A stretch of DNA of 7,077 nucleotides from positions 1 through 7,077 of the forward strand of contig CAMCTL010000166.1 in NCBI GenBank assembly GCA_945878515.1, written 5' to 3'. The DNA comes from Flavobacterium psychrophilum (lineage in GTDB: Bacteria; Bacteroidota; Bacteroidia; Flavobacteriales; Flavobacteriaceae). Positions 1 through 6,995 of the stretch are shown here, piece by piece. Position numbers and translations under genes: made by a program. The notes beneath the pieces are model-generated. The model saw only the letters and a program-made list of their open reading frames with translations. It was not told the origin of the DNA and did not search any database. Every line of letters begins with the position of its first letter. Positions within the stretch are counted from its first letter, which is position 1.

Positions 1-533
1 TCAATTATGGTGAAAAAGAAGTCAATTTAAAGGAATTTGAATCTTGTATTTTCAATAATTGTGATTTTTCGCAATGCAATTTTATTGGTGTAGTTTTTAT
101 CGATTGTACTTTTAACGATTGTTTTTTTAACGATGCCAAAATCAATCACGTAGCACTTAGAGGCGTATTTTTCAATCGTTGCAAAATAGAAAATGTTAAT
201 TTTGCAATGAGCGATAAACTCATTTTTGAAGTTCATTTCAAGGAATGTCATTTGGATTTCTCCAAATTTTATACGTTGAAATTAAAAAAAACCACGTTCA
301 TAGATTGCAGTCTTGTTGCTGTCGATTTTATGAGTGCCAATATTACAGAAGTTGTTTTTGATAACTGTGATTTACACCGTTCTGAATTTACAAATGCCAA
401 TGCTACTAAGGCAAATTTCAAAACCAGTTACAACTACACTATCGACCCAACCAAAACCAAGATCAAGAAAGCCACCTTTTCGTTGGAAGAAGTAAAAGGG
501 TTGCTATTTAAACACGAACTTGTCATAACCTAG
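1..533 (+). CDS. Pentapeptide-repeat protein, 5' end outside window
   Basis: The frame is open from codon 3-5 to the TAG at 531-533, giving 176 visible residues; the true start lies left of the window. The internal ATG at 207 is not a credible start because the repeat pattern runs on upstream of it. The protein shows degenerate five-residue periodicity with Phe/Leu/Ile at the centre and Cys/Asn/Ala/Asp before it, for example FNNCDFSQCNF, FIDCTFNDCFF, FDNCDLHRSEF and NANATKANF. This is the signature of a right-handed quadrilateral beta-helix. The last roughly 30 residues (IDPTKTKIKKATFSLEEVKG and onward) leave the repeat and probably form a C-terminal cap helix. There is no membrane segment in the visible part. 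Such proteins are usually cytosolic and most have no known activity; a few protect DNA gyrase, but nothing here points to that role. It converges on the pfl gene group and is probably unrelated to it. The family call is firm; the function is unknown. Confidence 0.85.
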   Translation, partial: NYGEKEVNLKEFESCIFNNCDFSQCNFIGVVFIDCTFNDCFFNDAKINHVALRGVFFNRCKIENVNFAMSDKLIFEVHFKECHLDFSKFYTLKLKKTTFIDCSLVAVDFMSANITEVVFDNCDLHRSEFTNANATKANFKTSYNYTIDPTKTKIKKATFSLEEVKGLLFKHELVIT

Positions 534-605
534 GCATTAAGAATTGTATAATGGCGTGTTGTATATTGTAAAATTACCAATAATTACAATGCTTTCAGAA
601 GAAAT

Positions 606-622
606 AAAAACGACATTGTTTT
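606..622 (-). terminator. Weak possible terminator after the OFA transporter gene
   Basis: Read on the minus strand, about 15 bases after the stop of the transporter gene, there is a 5-bp stem AAAAC / GTTTT around a 6-base loop, followed by the T-rich run TATTTCTTCT. The position suits the end of the pfl group, but the stem is short and A-T rich, so it may be chance. The rest of the 104-base convergent spacer shows only a weak 7-bp inverted repeat (565-571 with 584-590). Confidence 0.22.
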
Positions 623-637
623 AAGTACGATACCCAA

Positions 638-1816
638 TTACTTCAAAGCTAAAGATTTTGACAACAATCTCTTCAGCCAAAATCCAACCACCAACGCAAC
701 AATTAATAAAATAGAAAACAGATAAAAAATAGTGATTTCAGCACTCAAACCCAACAATAATGGCCCTGCAAAGGCAGCTGCAGACCAAGCTGTTAATATA
801 TAACCCAAAACTTGTCCGTATTTTTCAGTTCCATAAATGCTTTTTACAAAAGAAGGCATAGTAGCAAAACCAGCACCATAACCCGCAATAATTACATAAG
901 TCAAGATTTGAAAAGAAATCGCATTATTAGAAAAACTAGGAATCAAAGCAAAACAAACCACGTTGATTCCGATAAAAAGCATAAAAGTGGTCCAACAACC
1001 AATTTTATCTGAAATACTAGACCAAAATAAACGTCCCAATCCATTAAACAAACCAATGATTGCGACAAACATCGTGGCTTGTGCTGCTGACATTCCCACC
1101 ACTTCTTGTCCTAAAATAGCCGCTTTAGAGATGATAGCTATTCCGCCACAAACATTTAAAAATAACAACAACCAAAGCGCCATAAAACGTTTGTCGGTTA
1201 GGATTTCTTTTGGAGTTAAATCAATGTTAGCGTGTTGTGCTGTGTTTGTACTTTCGGGATTTGCCAAATACAAAGCACTTAAAAGCATACAAATTCCATA
1301 GCCAATCCCTAATGCGGCAAAAGCGCCTGACAATCCTATTGAGGTGATTAATGGTCCAATTAAAAACGAAGCCAACAAAGATCCTAATGCAAAAGACATG
1401 ATGATTATTCCAGAAGCTAATCCGGGTTTATCGGGAAACCATTTTACAACAGTATAAACTGGAACCACGTAACCAAATCCTAAACCAACGCCTTGCAAAA
1501 CGCCAAAAGTAAAGTAAAACAAGTAGATATTACCGATATTCACAGCATAAGCACTACCTAATAATCCTATGGTTAAAAATAATGTTGCCAATAATCCCGC
1601 TTTGGTCGGTCCTACTTTTTGGGCAAACTTCCCCATAAAAGCGGCTGTCAATCCTAAAAAACAAATCGCTAAACTAAAACCTGTTTTGGTATCGTGAGCA
1701 TCCCAATTTAATTCATTAGACAATGGCTCAATCCATTTGCTATATGCATATATAGAACCTATAGACAGTTGCATAATCATTCCTGCCAATACGATTAAAT
1801 ACTTATTCTTTTTCAT
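638..1816 (-). CDS. OFA-family MFS transporter, putative formate/pyruvate carrier
   Basis: This 392-residue inner-membrane protein has about 12 hydrophobic segments split by a polar central loop (roughly 185-210). Hallmarks of the oxalate/formate antiporter (OFA) group of the major facilitator superfamily are visible: GSIYAYSKW near the start of helix 1, a motif-A-like GKFAQKVGPTK (62-72), GLGFGYVVPVYTVVKWFPDKPGLASG (111-136), a TPKEILTDKRFMALW block after the central loop (201-215), and a second motif-A-like GRLFWSSISDKIG (261-273). Helix 11 reads TAWSAAAFAGP (342-352). From memory, oxalate carriers of this group have a substrate-binding Lys at the Trp344 position, so oxalate is not the obvious substrate. 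It lies 19 bases after the pflA stop on the same strand, so the two are probably co-transcribed. That context suggests export or exchange of formate, or uptake of pyruvate or another small monocarboxylate, as with E. coli YhjX, a pyruvate-induced OFA member. The ATG at 1816 is chosen because it precedes a short basic start (MKKNK) and the first helix. The family is sure; the substrate is inferred. Confidence 0.88.
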   Translation of the reverse strand: MKKNKYLIVLAGMIMQLSIGSIYAYSKWIEPLSNELNWDAHDTKTGFSLAICFLGLTAAFMGKFAQKVGPTKAGLLATLFLTIGLLGSAYAVNIGNIYLFYFTFGVLQGVGLGFGYVVPVYTVVKWFPDKPGLASGIIIMSFALGSLLASFLIGPLITSIGLSGAFAALGIGYGICMLLSALYLANPESTNTAQHANIDLTPKEILTDKRFMALWLLLFLNVCGGIAIISKAAILGQEVVGMSAAQATMFVAIIGLFNGLGRLFWSSISDKIGCWTTFMLFIGINVVCFALIPSFSNNAISFQILTYVIIAGYGAGFATMPSFVKSIYGTEKYGQVLGYILTAWSAAAFAGPLLLGLSAEITIFYLFSILLIVALVVGFWLKRLLSKSLALK

Positions 1817-1835
1817 TTTTCTATCAAATCTGAAT

Positions 1836-2612
1836 TTATTTTATGGTAACGTTATCCAAATACAAACTAAAAATGGCTCTGGCATTTTCTAAGGCTTCGG
1901 TGGTTGGCGATGGTGTTTCTGCTAGCACATACTCCATATTTAGCAATTCCCATTTGTGTTTTCCCATTTGGTGGAACGGAATAATTTCGACTCTTTTTAG
2001 TGTTTTATAGGTCGAAAAATGTTTTGCCCATTCGTGTAAATATTCCTCTTGATCTGTCCATCCGGGAACAAAAACATAACGCAACCACATTGGTTTTCCT
2101 GAGTCTTCTCGGTACTCTGCAATTTTTAAAGTAGTGGTATTGTTTAAACTGGTGAGCTTTTTGTGCCATTCTGGATTGATGTGTTTTACATCTAAAAGCA
2201 ACAAATCGGTTCGGTCTAAAAGTTCTTTGGTATTATCATCTAAAACTCGTCCATTGGAATCCAAACATGTATTGATTCCTTCTTGGTGCAAACGATCGAA
2301 AAAATGAATTAATTTGGCTCTTTGCAACAAAGGTTCGCCACCAGAAACGGTTACTCCTCCTTCTTTTTTAAAATAAGCTTTTTGCTTTACTGCTTTGGCA
2401 ACCAATTCATCTATAGTGACCAATGTCCCACCATGAATGTCTAGCGAATCGGGATTTTGACAATACAAACAACGAAATTGACACCCTTGAACAAATACCA
2501 CCATTCGAATTCCTGGACCATCGTGAGTGCCAAATGTTTCCAACGAATGAATTCTCAATAAATCAATTTCAGATTCGTTTATTAAATGGGTATCTTGTTC
2601 AGGGAAATACAT
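1836..2612 (-). CDS. pflA: Pyruvate formate-lyase activating enzyme (radical SAM)
   Basis: This 258-residue cytosolic enzyme uses a [4Fe-4S] cluster and S-adenosylmethionine to abstract a hydrogen from the C-terminal glycine of PflB, switching that enzyme on under anoxic conditions. The radical-SAM cluster motif CxxxCxxC is intact (Cys44, Cys48, Cys51), preceded by the family sequence TFGTHDGPGIR (26-36). The SAM-binding SGGEP is at 90-94, DVKH at 141-144, LRYVFVPGWTD at 177-187 and EIIPFHQMGKHKWE at 209-222, all typical of PflA. It is about 12 residues longer than the E. coli enzyme, with a short N-terminal extension before the IHSLETFG block. The ATG at 2612 is the only good start in that extension and has no Shine-Dalgarno sequence. 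It lies downstream of pflB on the same strand but is separated from it by an unusual 326-base spacer with two strong inverted repeats. The transporter gene follows 19 bases later. I see no clear promoter directly upstream, so it is probably read from pflB. Confidence 0.96.
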   Translation of the reverse strand: MYFPEQDTHLINESEIDLLRIHSLETFGTHDGPGIRMVVFVQGCQFRCLYCQNPDSLDIHGGTLVTIDELVAKAVKQKAYFKKEGGVTVSGGEPLLQRAKLIHFFDRLHQEGINTCLDSNGRVLDDNTKELLDRTDLLLLDVKHINPEWHKKLTSLNNTTTLKIAEYREDSGKPMWLRYVFVPGWTDQEEYLHEWAKHFSTYKTLKRVEIIPFHQMGKHKWELLNMEYVLAETPSPTTEALENARAIFSLYLDNVTIK

Positions 2613-2681
2613 AATTCGTTGCGTTAATTGATGAATGCTAATTAGTTTTAATTTTACTGGAATATAAAACTGTTCCTTTCA

Positions 2682-2820
2682 GTCTATTCGAGCGATTTTG
2701 AACAGTAATGCGACAGCTTTACAATTAAAAATTGTATCAAGAAGCTTTTCAGAATTGGAGTTCTCGATACATTTTATTAAAAAAAGCTATCGCATTTTTT
2801 AATAAAACACTCGAACAGAC
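2682..2820 (-). other. Nested three-helix inverted-repeat element between pflB and pflA
   Basis: Three inverted repeats nest about one centre. The outer pair is 2682-2692 with 2810-2820 (11 bp, GTCTATTCGAG side). The middle pair is 2707-2720 with 2783-2796 (14 bp, AATGCGACAGCTTT side). The inner pair is 2733-2743 with 2761-2771 (11 bp, TGTATCAAGAA side), closing a 17-base loop. Each helix has a single non-Watson-Crick position. On the plus strand all three would be A-C mismatches; on the minus strand all three are G-U wobbles, so every position pairs. That polarity favours an RNA read in the pflB-to-pflA direction. An alternative local stem (ACAATT 2721-2726 with AATTGT 2730-2735) could compete with the inner helix. 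It could be a leader or processing element for pflA, or a dispersed palindromic repeat. I recognise no named RNA family. The remaining spacer before pflA (2613-2681) shows no clear promoter or ribosome site. Confidence 0.6.
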
Positions 2821-2868
2821 GCACAAAGCTAGATTACTATTTCCCAGTAAATTAAGACCTAAATGATA

Positions 2869-2918
2869 TTATAAATTCTATTTCCTTAAGTAAAAAATTA
2901 AAGAAATAGAATTTATAA
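2869..2918 (-). terminator. Strong hairpin directly after pflB (terminator or 3'-end stabiliser)
   Basis: A perfect 16-bp inverted repeat (2869-2884 with 2903-2918; arm TATAAATTCTATTTC plus one base) continues, after one mismatch, with four more pairs (2886-2889 with 2898-2901) around an 8-base loop. On the minus strand it starts 20 bases after the pflB TAA. No T-tract follows the stem, so a classical intrinsic terminator is uncertain. A partial terminator or an RNA-stabilising 3' structure would fit the need for much more PflB than PflA. The inverted repeat is seen directly; its role is inferred. Confidence 0.6.
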
Positions 2919-2938
2919 ATTAGGCTGCTAATTTGAAA

Positions 2939-5173
2939 TTACATTGTGCTGTGGAATGTTCTATTAATCACTTCCAATTGATGCGCTTTAGACAAACGTA
3001 CAAAATTTACAGCGTAACCCGAAACACGAATAGTCAATTGCGGATAATTCTCCGGATGATTGTAAGCATCTAGCAAGGTTTCTCTGTTTAGGATATTCAC
3101 ATTCAAATGGTGGGCATTTTTTCCAAAATAAGCATCCAATGTAGTAGTCAAATTACTCACTTGCTCATCTAAATTGTTTCCTAAAGATTTTGGAATCATC
3201 GTGAAAGTATAAGAAATTCCATCTTGTGCATCGTTATAATTCAATTTACTAACGGAGTTCAAAGAAGCAATCGCACCATTTTCATCTCGTCCGTGCATTG
3301 GATTGGCTCCAGGAGCAAAAGCCTCGCCAGATTTACGACCATCAGGAGTTGCTCCTGTATTTGTACCATACATCACATTGGAAGTAATGGTCAATAACGA
3401 AAGTGTAGGTGTTGAATTTTTATATGTGGCATGTTTTCTCAACTCATCGATAAAGATTTTGGTCACTTCCTGAGCAATTGTATCTACTCTATCGTCATCA
3501 TTACCAAATTTTGGGAAATCACCTTCTATTTTAAAATCTGAGGTCAATCCGTATTTGTTTCGAATTGGAGTTACTTTAGCATATTTAATAGCCGAAAGTG
3601 AATCGGCAATAATTGAAATTCCTGCAGCACCATAAGCAATATCGATATTTGGATTACTATCGATTAACGACATTTGAGCTCTTTCATAATAATATTTATC
3701 GTGCATAAAATGAATGATATACATTGATTTTGCATATACACGAGCTACTTCGGCCAATGTTTTCTTGAACGATTTCATTACCGTATCATAATCTAAAACC
3801 TCATCATCCATTTCAGAAATTCCACTTACCACTTGAACCCCTTCGGCTTCTTCTCTACCGCCATTCAATGACAATAAAAGCGCTTTAGGCAAATTGGCAC
3901 GAGCCCCAAAATGTTGAATTGTTTTTCCAATTTCTTGATACGAAACACAACAAGCAATTCCGTAATCGTCTGATCCACGATTTTCTCTCATCAAATCATC
4001 ATTTTCATATTGAAGTGAAGATGTATCGATGGAAACTTGAGCACAAAAATCTTTGAAACCTTGTGGCAAACTTTCAGACCAAAGAATCGTTAAATTTGGT
4101 TCTGGCGAAGCACCTAAGTTGTAAAGTGTTTGCAAGAAACGGAAAGATGTTTTAGCTACTTTAGTTCTACCATCGTGCATTTGACCTCCAATAGCTTCGG
4201 TAACCCAAGTTGGATCTCCACCAAAAATAGCATCGTAAGCTCCTGGACGAAGGTGACGCACCAATCTCAATTTCATAACAAATTGGTCAATATATTCTTG
4301 AGCTTGTTCCTCGTCAATGATTCCAGCTTCGATATCGTTTTGAATGTAAACATCTAAAAACGAGGAAACATTTCCAAGAGACATTGCTGCTCCATCTTGT
4401 TCTTTGACAGCGCTTAAATATCCTAAATAAGTATATTGAACTGCCTCGTGAGCATTTGTCGCAGGTTTCGAAATGTCAATTCCATAAGAAAGTGCCATCG
4501 TTTTCATGTCCTGCAAAGCTTTAATTTGCTCTGCAATTTCTTCACGCAAACGCACTTTAGCATCGCTCATTTCTCCAGACACTTTTACTTTGTCTGATTT
4601 TTTTTCTGCAATTAAACGGTCAATACCATAAAGAGCTACTCTTCTAAAATCGCCAATTATTCTTCCTCTTGCATAATTATCTGGTAAACCAGTTAAAACG
4701 TGTTTTGAACGGAACGTTTTGATTTCAGCATCATAAGCATCAAAAACGGCTTGATTGTGATTTTTGGCATAGTTAAAAATATCGACCACTCTATCAGAAA
4801 CTTTCAAGCCTTTTTCTTCTACGGCTGATTCGACCAACTTGATTCCGCCAAAAGGTTTCATCGCTCTTTTTAAAAGCATATCGGTTTGAAGTCCTACAAT
4901 CGTTTCATTCTCTTTTTGAATATATCCAGGTCCAAATGAAGTAATATTAGAAATAACTTCAGTGTCTATTGCTAAACAACCATCATTTTGTCTTTCTTTT
5001 AAAAGTGTCGTTTTACAAACATCCCAAAGATGCACTGTTTTTTCTGATGGCCCAACAAGAAAGCTAGCATCGCCGTGGTATGATTTCAGATTTTGTACAA
5101 TAAAATCGTGGACGTTAATACTGTCTTTCCAAACACCCACATTAAGTTCTAAACTTTTTACTAAATTTTCCAT
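2939..5173 (-). CDS. pflB: Pyruvate formate-lyase (formate C-acetyltransferase)
   Basis: This 744-residue cytosolic glycyl-radical enzyme converts pyruvate and CoA to acetyl-CoA and formate without reducing NAD, the central step of anaerobic mixed-acid metabolism. The adjacent catalytic cysteines are Cys408-Cys409 in [11 protein letters not shown], equivalent to E. coli Cys418-Cys419. The active-site Trp is Trp323 in [13 protein letters not shown]. The radical-bearing glycine is Gly719 in [13 protein letters not shown], with the same 25-residue tail to the C terminus as the E. coli enzyme. The large PFL domain fills about residues 5-615 and the glycine-radical domain the remainder. At 744 against 760 residues, it is full length and clearly of the true pyruvate class, not a diol dehydratase or choline lyase. 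The start is the ATG at 5173, preceded by an A-rich stretch with no Shine-Dalgarno sequence, as usual in Bacteroidota. It is the first gene of the group with pflA and the OFA transporter. Its promoter should lie in the long region upstream, but I could not place it. The enzyme is destroyed by oxygen once activated, implying anoxic use. Confidence 0.98.
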   Translation of the reverse strand: MENLVKSLELNVGVWKDSINVHDFIVQNLKSYHGDASFLVGPSEKTVHLWDVCKTTLLKERQNDGCLAIDTEVISNITSFGPGYIQKENETIVGLQTDMLLKRAMKPFGGIKLVESAVEEKGLKVSDRVVDIFNYAKNHNQAVFDAYDAEIKTFRSKHVLTGLPDNYARGRIIGDFRRVALYGIDRLIAEKKSDKVKVSGEMSDAKVRLREEIAEQIKALQDMKTMALSYGIDISKPATNAHEAVQYTYLGYLSAVKEQDGAAMSLGNVSSFLDVYIQNDIEAGIIDEEQAQEYIDQFVMKLRLVRHLRPGAYDAIFGGDPTWVTEAIGGQMHDGRTKVAKTSFRFLQTLYNLGASPEPNLTILWSESLPQGFKDFCAQVSIDTSSLQYENDDLMRENRGSDDYGIACCVSYQEIGKTIQHFGARANLPKALLLSLNGGREEAEGVQVVSGISEMDDEVLDYDTVMKSFKKTLAEVARVYAKSMYIIHFMHDKYYYERAQMSLIDSNPNIDIAYGAAGISIIADSLSAIKYAKVTPIRNKYGLTSDFKIEGDFPKFGNDDDRVDTIAQEVTKIFIDELRKHATYKNSTPTLSLLTITSNVMYGTNTGATPDGRKSGEAFAPGANPMHGRDENGAIASLNSVSKLNYNDAQDGISYTFTMIPKSLGNNLDEQVSNLTTTLDAYFGKNAHHLNVNILNRETLLDAYNHPENYPQLTIRVSGYAVNFVRLSKAHQLEVINRTFHSTM

Positions 5174-5680
5174 TACTTTTTGAATTTAATTTTCTTTAAC
5201 CTTCAACCTTCTTTTAACACTATAAATTTACGAAAAATATAATTAAGATATAGATTGCGATGTTTTTTTAGGAATTCGTAGCAAATAGACTAAAATAAAA
5301 ACAAAAACTGCGATTTTTGGGCGTTTAAATTTACAATCTGAATAAAAATTATGATTCCGAATGAAAAATTATAAAAATTACTACATCGGTATAGCTTTTT
5401 TCTTTTTTGATTTTGCATTATTTTCTTCTACAAATGAGGTAATAAGGAATGTTACTCTTTCTAGAAACTACCATTGAGTGCACAGCTAATCATAAGATAA
5501 AAACATCTGATTTAATCTTATGAGCGACATTGTCAAAAAATAAAAGTCTAATTCGTTCCAATGCTGCTTTATGAGCGAGAGTATTAAATTCTTATTCAAC
5601 GACATCTAATGCTTTTGTACTTTTCTTGGATGTTTTACAATAAAAATTTTATTTCTTTCTTTTAGGTTCAAATATTTCCG
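5174..5680. other. 507-base region with no convincing gene; pflB upstream region
   Basis: This should carry the pflB promoter, read on the minus strand. The best -7-like site near pflB is TATTTTTC at 5232-5239 (one mismatch to TAnnTTTG), without a TTG at the right distance, so I do not call it. A 7-base tandem repeat (GAAGGTT twice) lies about 30 bases before the pflB start. I see no clear FNR/CRP-type TTGAT-N4-ATCAA site. A 38-codon plus-strand ORF (5361-5477, MKNYKNYYIGIAFFFFDF and onward) looks like a signal peptide with nothing after it. A minus-strand open stretch (5591-5490) reads EFNTLAHKAALERIRLLFFD and onward; it is protein-like but has no start. An inverted repeat lies at 5490-5523. 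The region may contain decayed coding sequence plus regulatory DNA. Confidence 0.4.
5490..5523. repeat. Inverted repeat, 9 bp perfect plus 3 bp
   Basis: TCATAAGAT (5490-5498) pairs with ATCTTATGA (5515-5523). After one A-A mismatch, three more pairs leave an 8-base loop. No T-tract follows on either strand, so it does not look like a standard terminator. It lies about 160 bases after the stop of the LKR-like gene and about 320 bases before pflB. The flanking decamer TTATGAGCGA (5518-5527) recurs at 5569-5578, 51 bases away. It could be an operator, a 3' mRNA structure or a remnant of a repeat. Confidence 0.5.
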
Positions 5681-6883
5681 TTACTCATCACCCAAATAAT
5701 CAGTCAAATAATGAAATTTTGGAGTTAGTTTTCCACTATCGGTCATTTTTGCCCGTTGTAAAATTCCGTCTTTATCACCGTTGAAAAAAGCGGAAATCAC
5801 ATGTTCCATAAACATTTCTCCAAAACCCTCGCTTGCTTCTTTTGGTAATTCGCAAGGCAAATTATCTACAGCCATCACCACGATTGCTGCAGGATGAAAT
5901 ACATCGACTTCTTTGTTTTCAAGAGGCCAATAGCCATATAAAGGTTCGTCGATAGTAGATTTTCTTAAAGTACATGCAACGGAACTACTGACATCGCAGG
6001 AAATATCGGCAACCACTTTTATTTTACAATCTTTGGCTTTTAGCATTTCACGAGTGAGAATATCGGGAGCGTCGATGGCGTGAAAATGTCCTGTAATGAA
6101 AATATCTGATACTTTAGTAAATCGATCAAAATTAGAAACGTAGTCCATTGGATTTTGATAAAAGTCCTCTACATCTAAAACCTGACCGTCTTTTCGAACA
6201 TTGTAATCAAGAACATCAATCTGAATATAAACGGGTTGGGTGTAGTTTTTTGTCAAATAATTTTCGACTGAAACTTCCTTGATTTTAATAGCTTCCAGAA
6301 TTTCTTTGACACCAGCTCCCACTTTTCCACTTCCAGTACTTACAATTTTAATAGGCGGTAAAACCAATCGTTTTAAGTGTGCAAGCAAGTCTTGTTTTCG
6401 TGCAAGTGATGCAGCTTTTGGGATTTTAAACAATTCAAATTTAATTCCAAAAGCTCTAAAGCTATTATAAGCCCCTACAAATCCAAGACAATTTCCAACA
6501 TCAATCAATCTAATATTTTGCTCATTTACAACCGAATCGATTTCATAAAAATCAATGTTTTTATCTAATAAAGCTTGCAAAAATTTTCTATTGTGTTGTT
6601 GTTTTTTGATAACTTTAGAAAAAAAGAAATACGATTTATTGGGAATTAAATACGCTATTGGAACTTCATCAACACCAAAAAACACATCACAATCACTGAT
6701 ATCTGTAGCCACTTCGATATTCATATTTTTGTAATCTTCATCAGTAAAAGACCTATCCACTGAACTTTCTACCTTTACAGAAATTCCTTCGTAAAGCGCT
6801 TGCAACCTTGATAATGCATTTGGGGAAAATAGCACTCGTTTGTCGGTTGTGCTTGTTCTTTCTTTTAAAATTCCAAATTTCAT
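5681..6883 (-). CDS. NAD(P)-dependent oxidoreductase, LKR/saccharopine dehydrogenase-like
   Basis: This 400-residue cytosolic protein belongs to the alanine dehydrogenase/transhydrogenase N-domain superfamily and most resembles the lysine-ketoglutarate reductase half of the bifunctional LKR/SDH enzyme and fungal Lys1. Evidence includes the GILKERTSTTDKRVLFSP start (4-21), FFFSKVIKKQQHNRKFL (86-102), NIRLIDVGNCLGFVGAYN (123-140), a nucleotide-binding loop GSGKVGAG (184-191, GxGxxGxG), VADISCDVSSSVACTL (291-306), and FHPAAIVVMAVDNLPCELPKEAS (329-351), the DNLP-x2-LP-x-EAS block of the family. A plausible reaction is NAD(P)-linked formation or cleavage of saccharopine from lysine and 2-oxoglutarate, but related amino- or keto-acid substrates are possible. 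No saccharopine-cleaving partner gene is in the window. The first ATG (6883) is chosen because it begins MKFGILKE, the usual family start; an in-frame TTG three codons upstream is less likely. The gene has its own likely promoter and is separated from pflB by 507 bases, so it is probably not part of the pfl operon. Confidence 0.82.
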   Translation of the reverse strand: MKFGILKERTSTTDKRVLFSPNALSRLQALYEGISVKVESSVDRSFTDEDYKNMNIEVATDISDCDVFFGVDEVPIAYLIPNKSYFFFSKVIKKQQHNRKFLQALLDKNIDFYEIDSVVNEQNIRLIDVGNCLGFVGAYNSFRAFGIKFELFKIPKAASLARKQDLLAHLKRLVLPPIKIVSTGSGKVGAGVKEILEAIKIKEVSVENYLTKNYTQPVYIQIDVLDYNVRKDGQVLDVEDFYQNPMDYVSNFDRFTKVSDIFITGHFHAIDAPDILTREMLKAKDCKIKVVADISCDVSSSVACTLRKSTIDEPLYGYWPLENKEVDVFHPAAIVVMAVDNLPCELPKEASEGFGEMFMEHVISAFFNGDKDGILQRAKMTDSGKLTPKFHYLTDYLGDE

Positions 6884-6926
6884 GAGCTTCAAATACTAAT
6901 TTATACTATTTTAATCTGTTTGGTCA

Positions 6927-6934
6927 CAAAAATA
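6927..6934 (-). promoter_or_regulatory. Bacteroidota-type -7 promoter box for the LKR-like gene
   Basis: The minus strand reads TATTTTTG, a perfect match to the TAnnTTTG -7 element used by the main sigma factor of Bacteroidota. It would place transcription start roughly 35-40 bases before the ATG at 6883. No TTG lies at the usual -33 distance, so the promoter may need an activator or may be weak. Confidence 0.5.
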
Positions 6935-6938
6935 ACAG

Positions 6939-6953
6939 TTTCGCTAAGCGAGA
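6939..6953. promoter_or_regulatory. Palindrome in the promoter spacer, possible operator
   Basis: TCGCT-A-AGCGA (6941-6951) is a perfect palindrome around one central base, with one further matching pair at 6939/6953. It lies five bases upstream of the -7 box, where -33 to -10 contacts would fall, and is G+C-richer than its surroundings. This placement suits a dimeric regulator of the LKR-like gene. The palindrome is seen directly; the role is inferred. Confidence 0.35.
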
Positions 6954-6995
6954 TTTCTTTTAAGAATATAATTTGCAACCAAAAAAGCGTATCAA

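Noticed and set aside
207..533. A 108-residue ORF starting at the ATG at 207
   Set aside because: The same frame is open to the left edge and the pentapeptide pattern continues upstream, so this ATG is internal.
565..590. 7-bp inverted repeat ATTGTAA / TTACAAT between the convergent genes
   Set aside because: The stem is short and A-T rich, the loop is 12 bases and no T-tract follows on either strand, so it is not a credible terminator.
2682..2820. Reading the nested inverted repeats as termini of an insertion sequence
   Set aside because: There is no transposase and no room for one between the arms, and I see no flanking target-site duplication; a non-coding palindromic repeat remains possible and is reported as such.
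4130..4357. Plus-strand ORFs inside pflB, pflA and the transporter gene (for example 4130-4357, 963-1301, 2423-2614)
   Set aside because: They are antisense to genes whose products are unambiguous, and their translations show no domain or sensible composition.
5361..5477. 38-codon plus-strand ORF with a signal-peptide-like start
   Set aside because: It ends 20 codons after the hydrophobic segment, has no promoter or recognisable domain, and lies in very A+T-rich DNA where such hydrophobic ORFs arise by chance.
5639..5653. 15-base A/T palindrome AATAAAA-A-TTTTATT downstream of the LKR-like stop
   Set aside because: With one central base it can form only a very weak A-T stem, and such palindromes are expected by chance in this composition.
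6884..6892. In-frame TTG start three codons upstream of the LKR-like ATG
   Set aside because: The ATG at 6883 gives the family-typical MKFGILKE start, and there is no ribosome site favouring the TTG.
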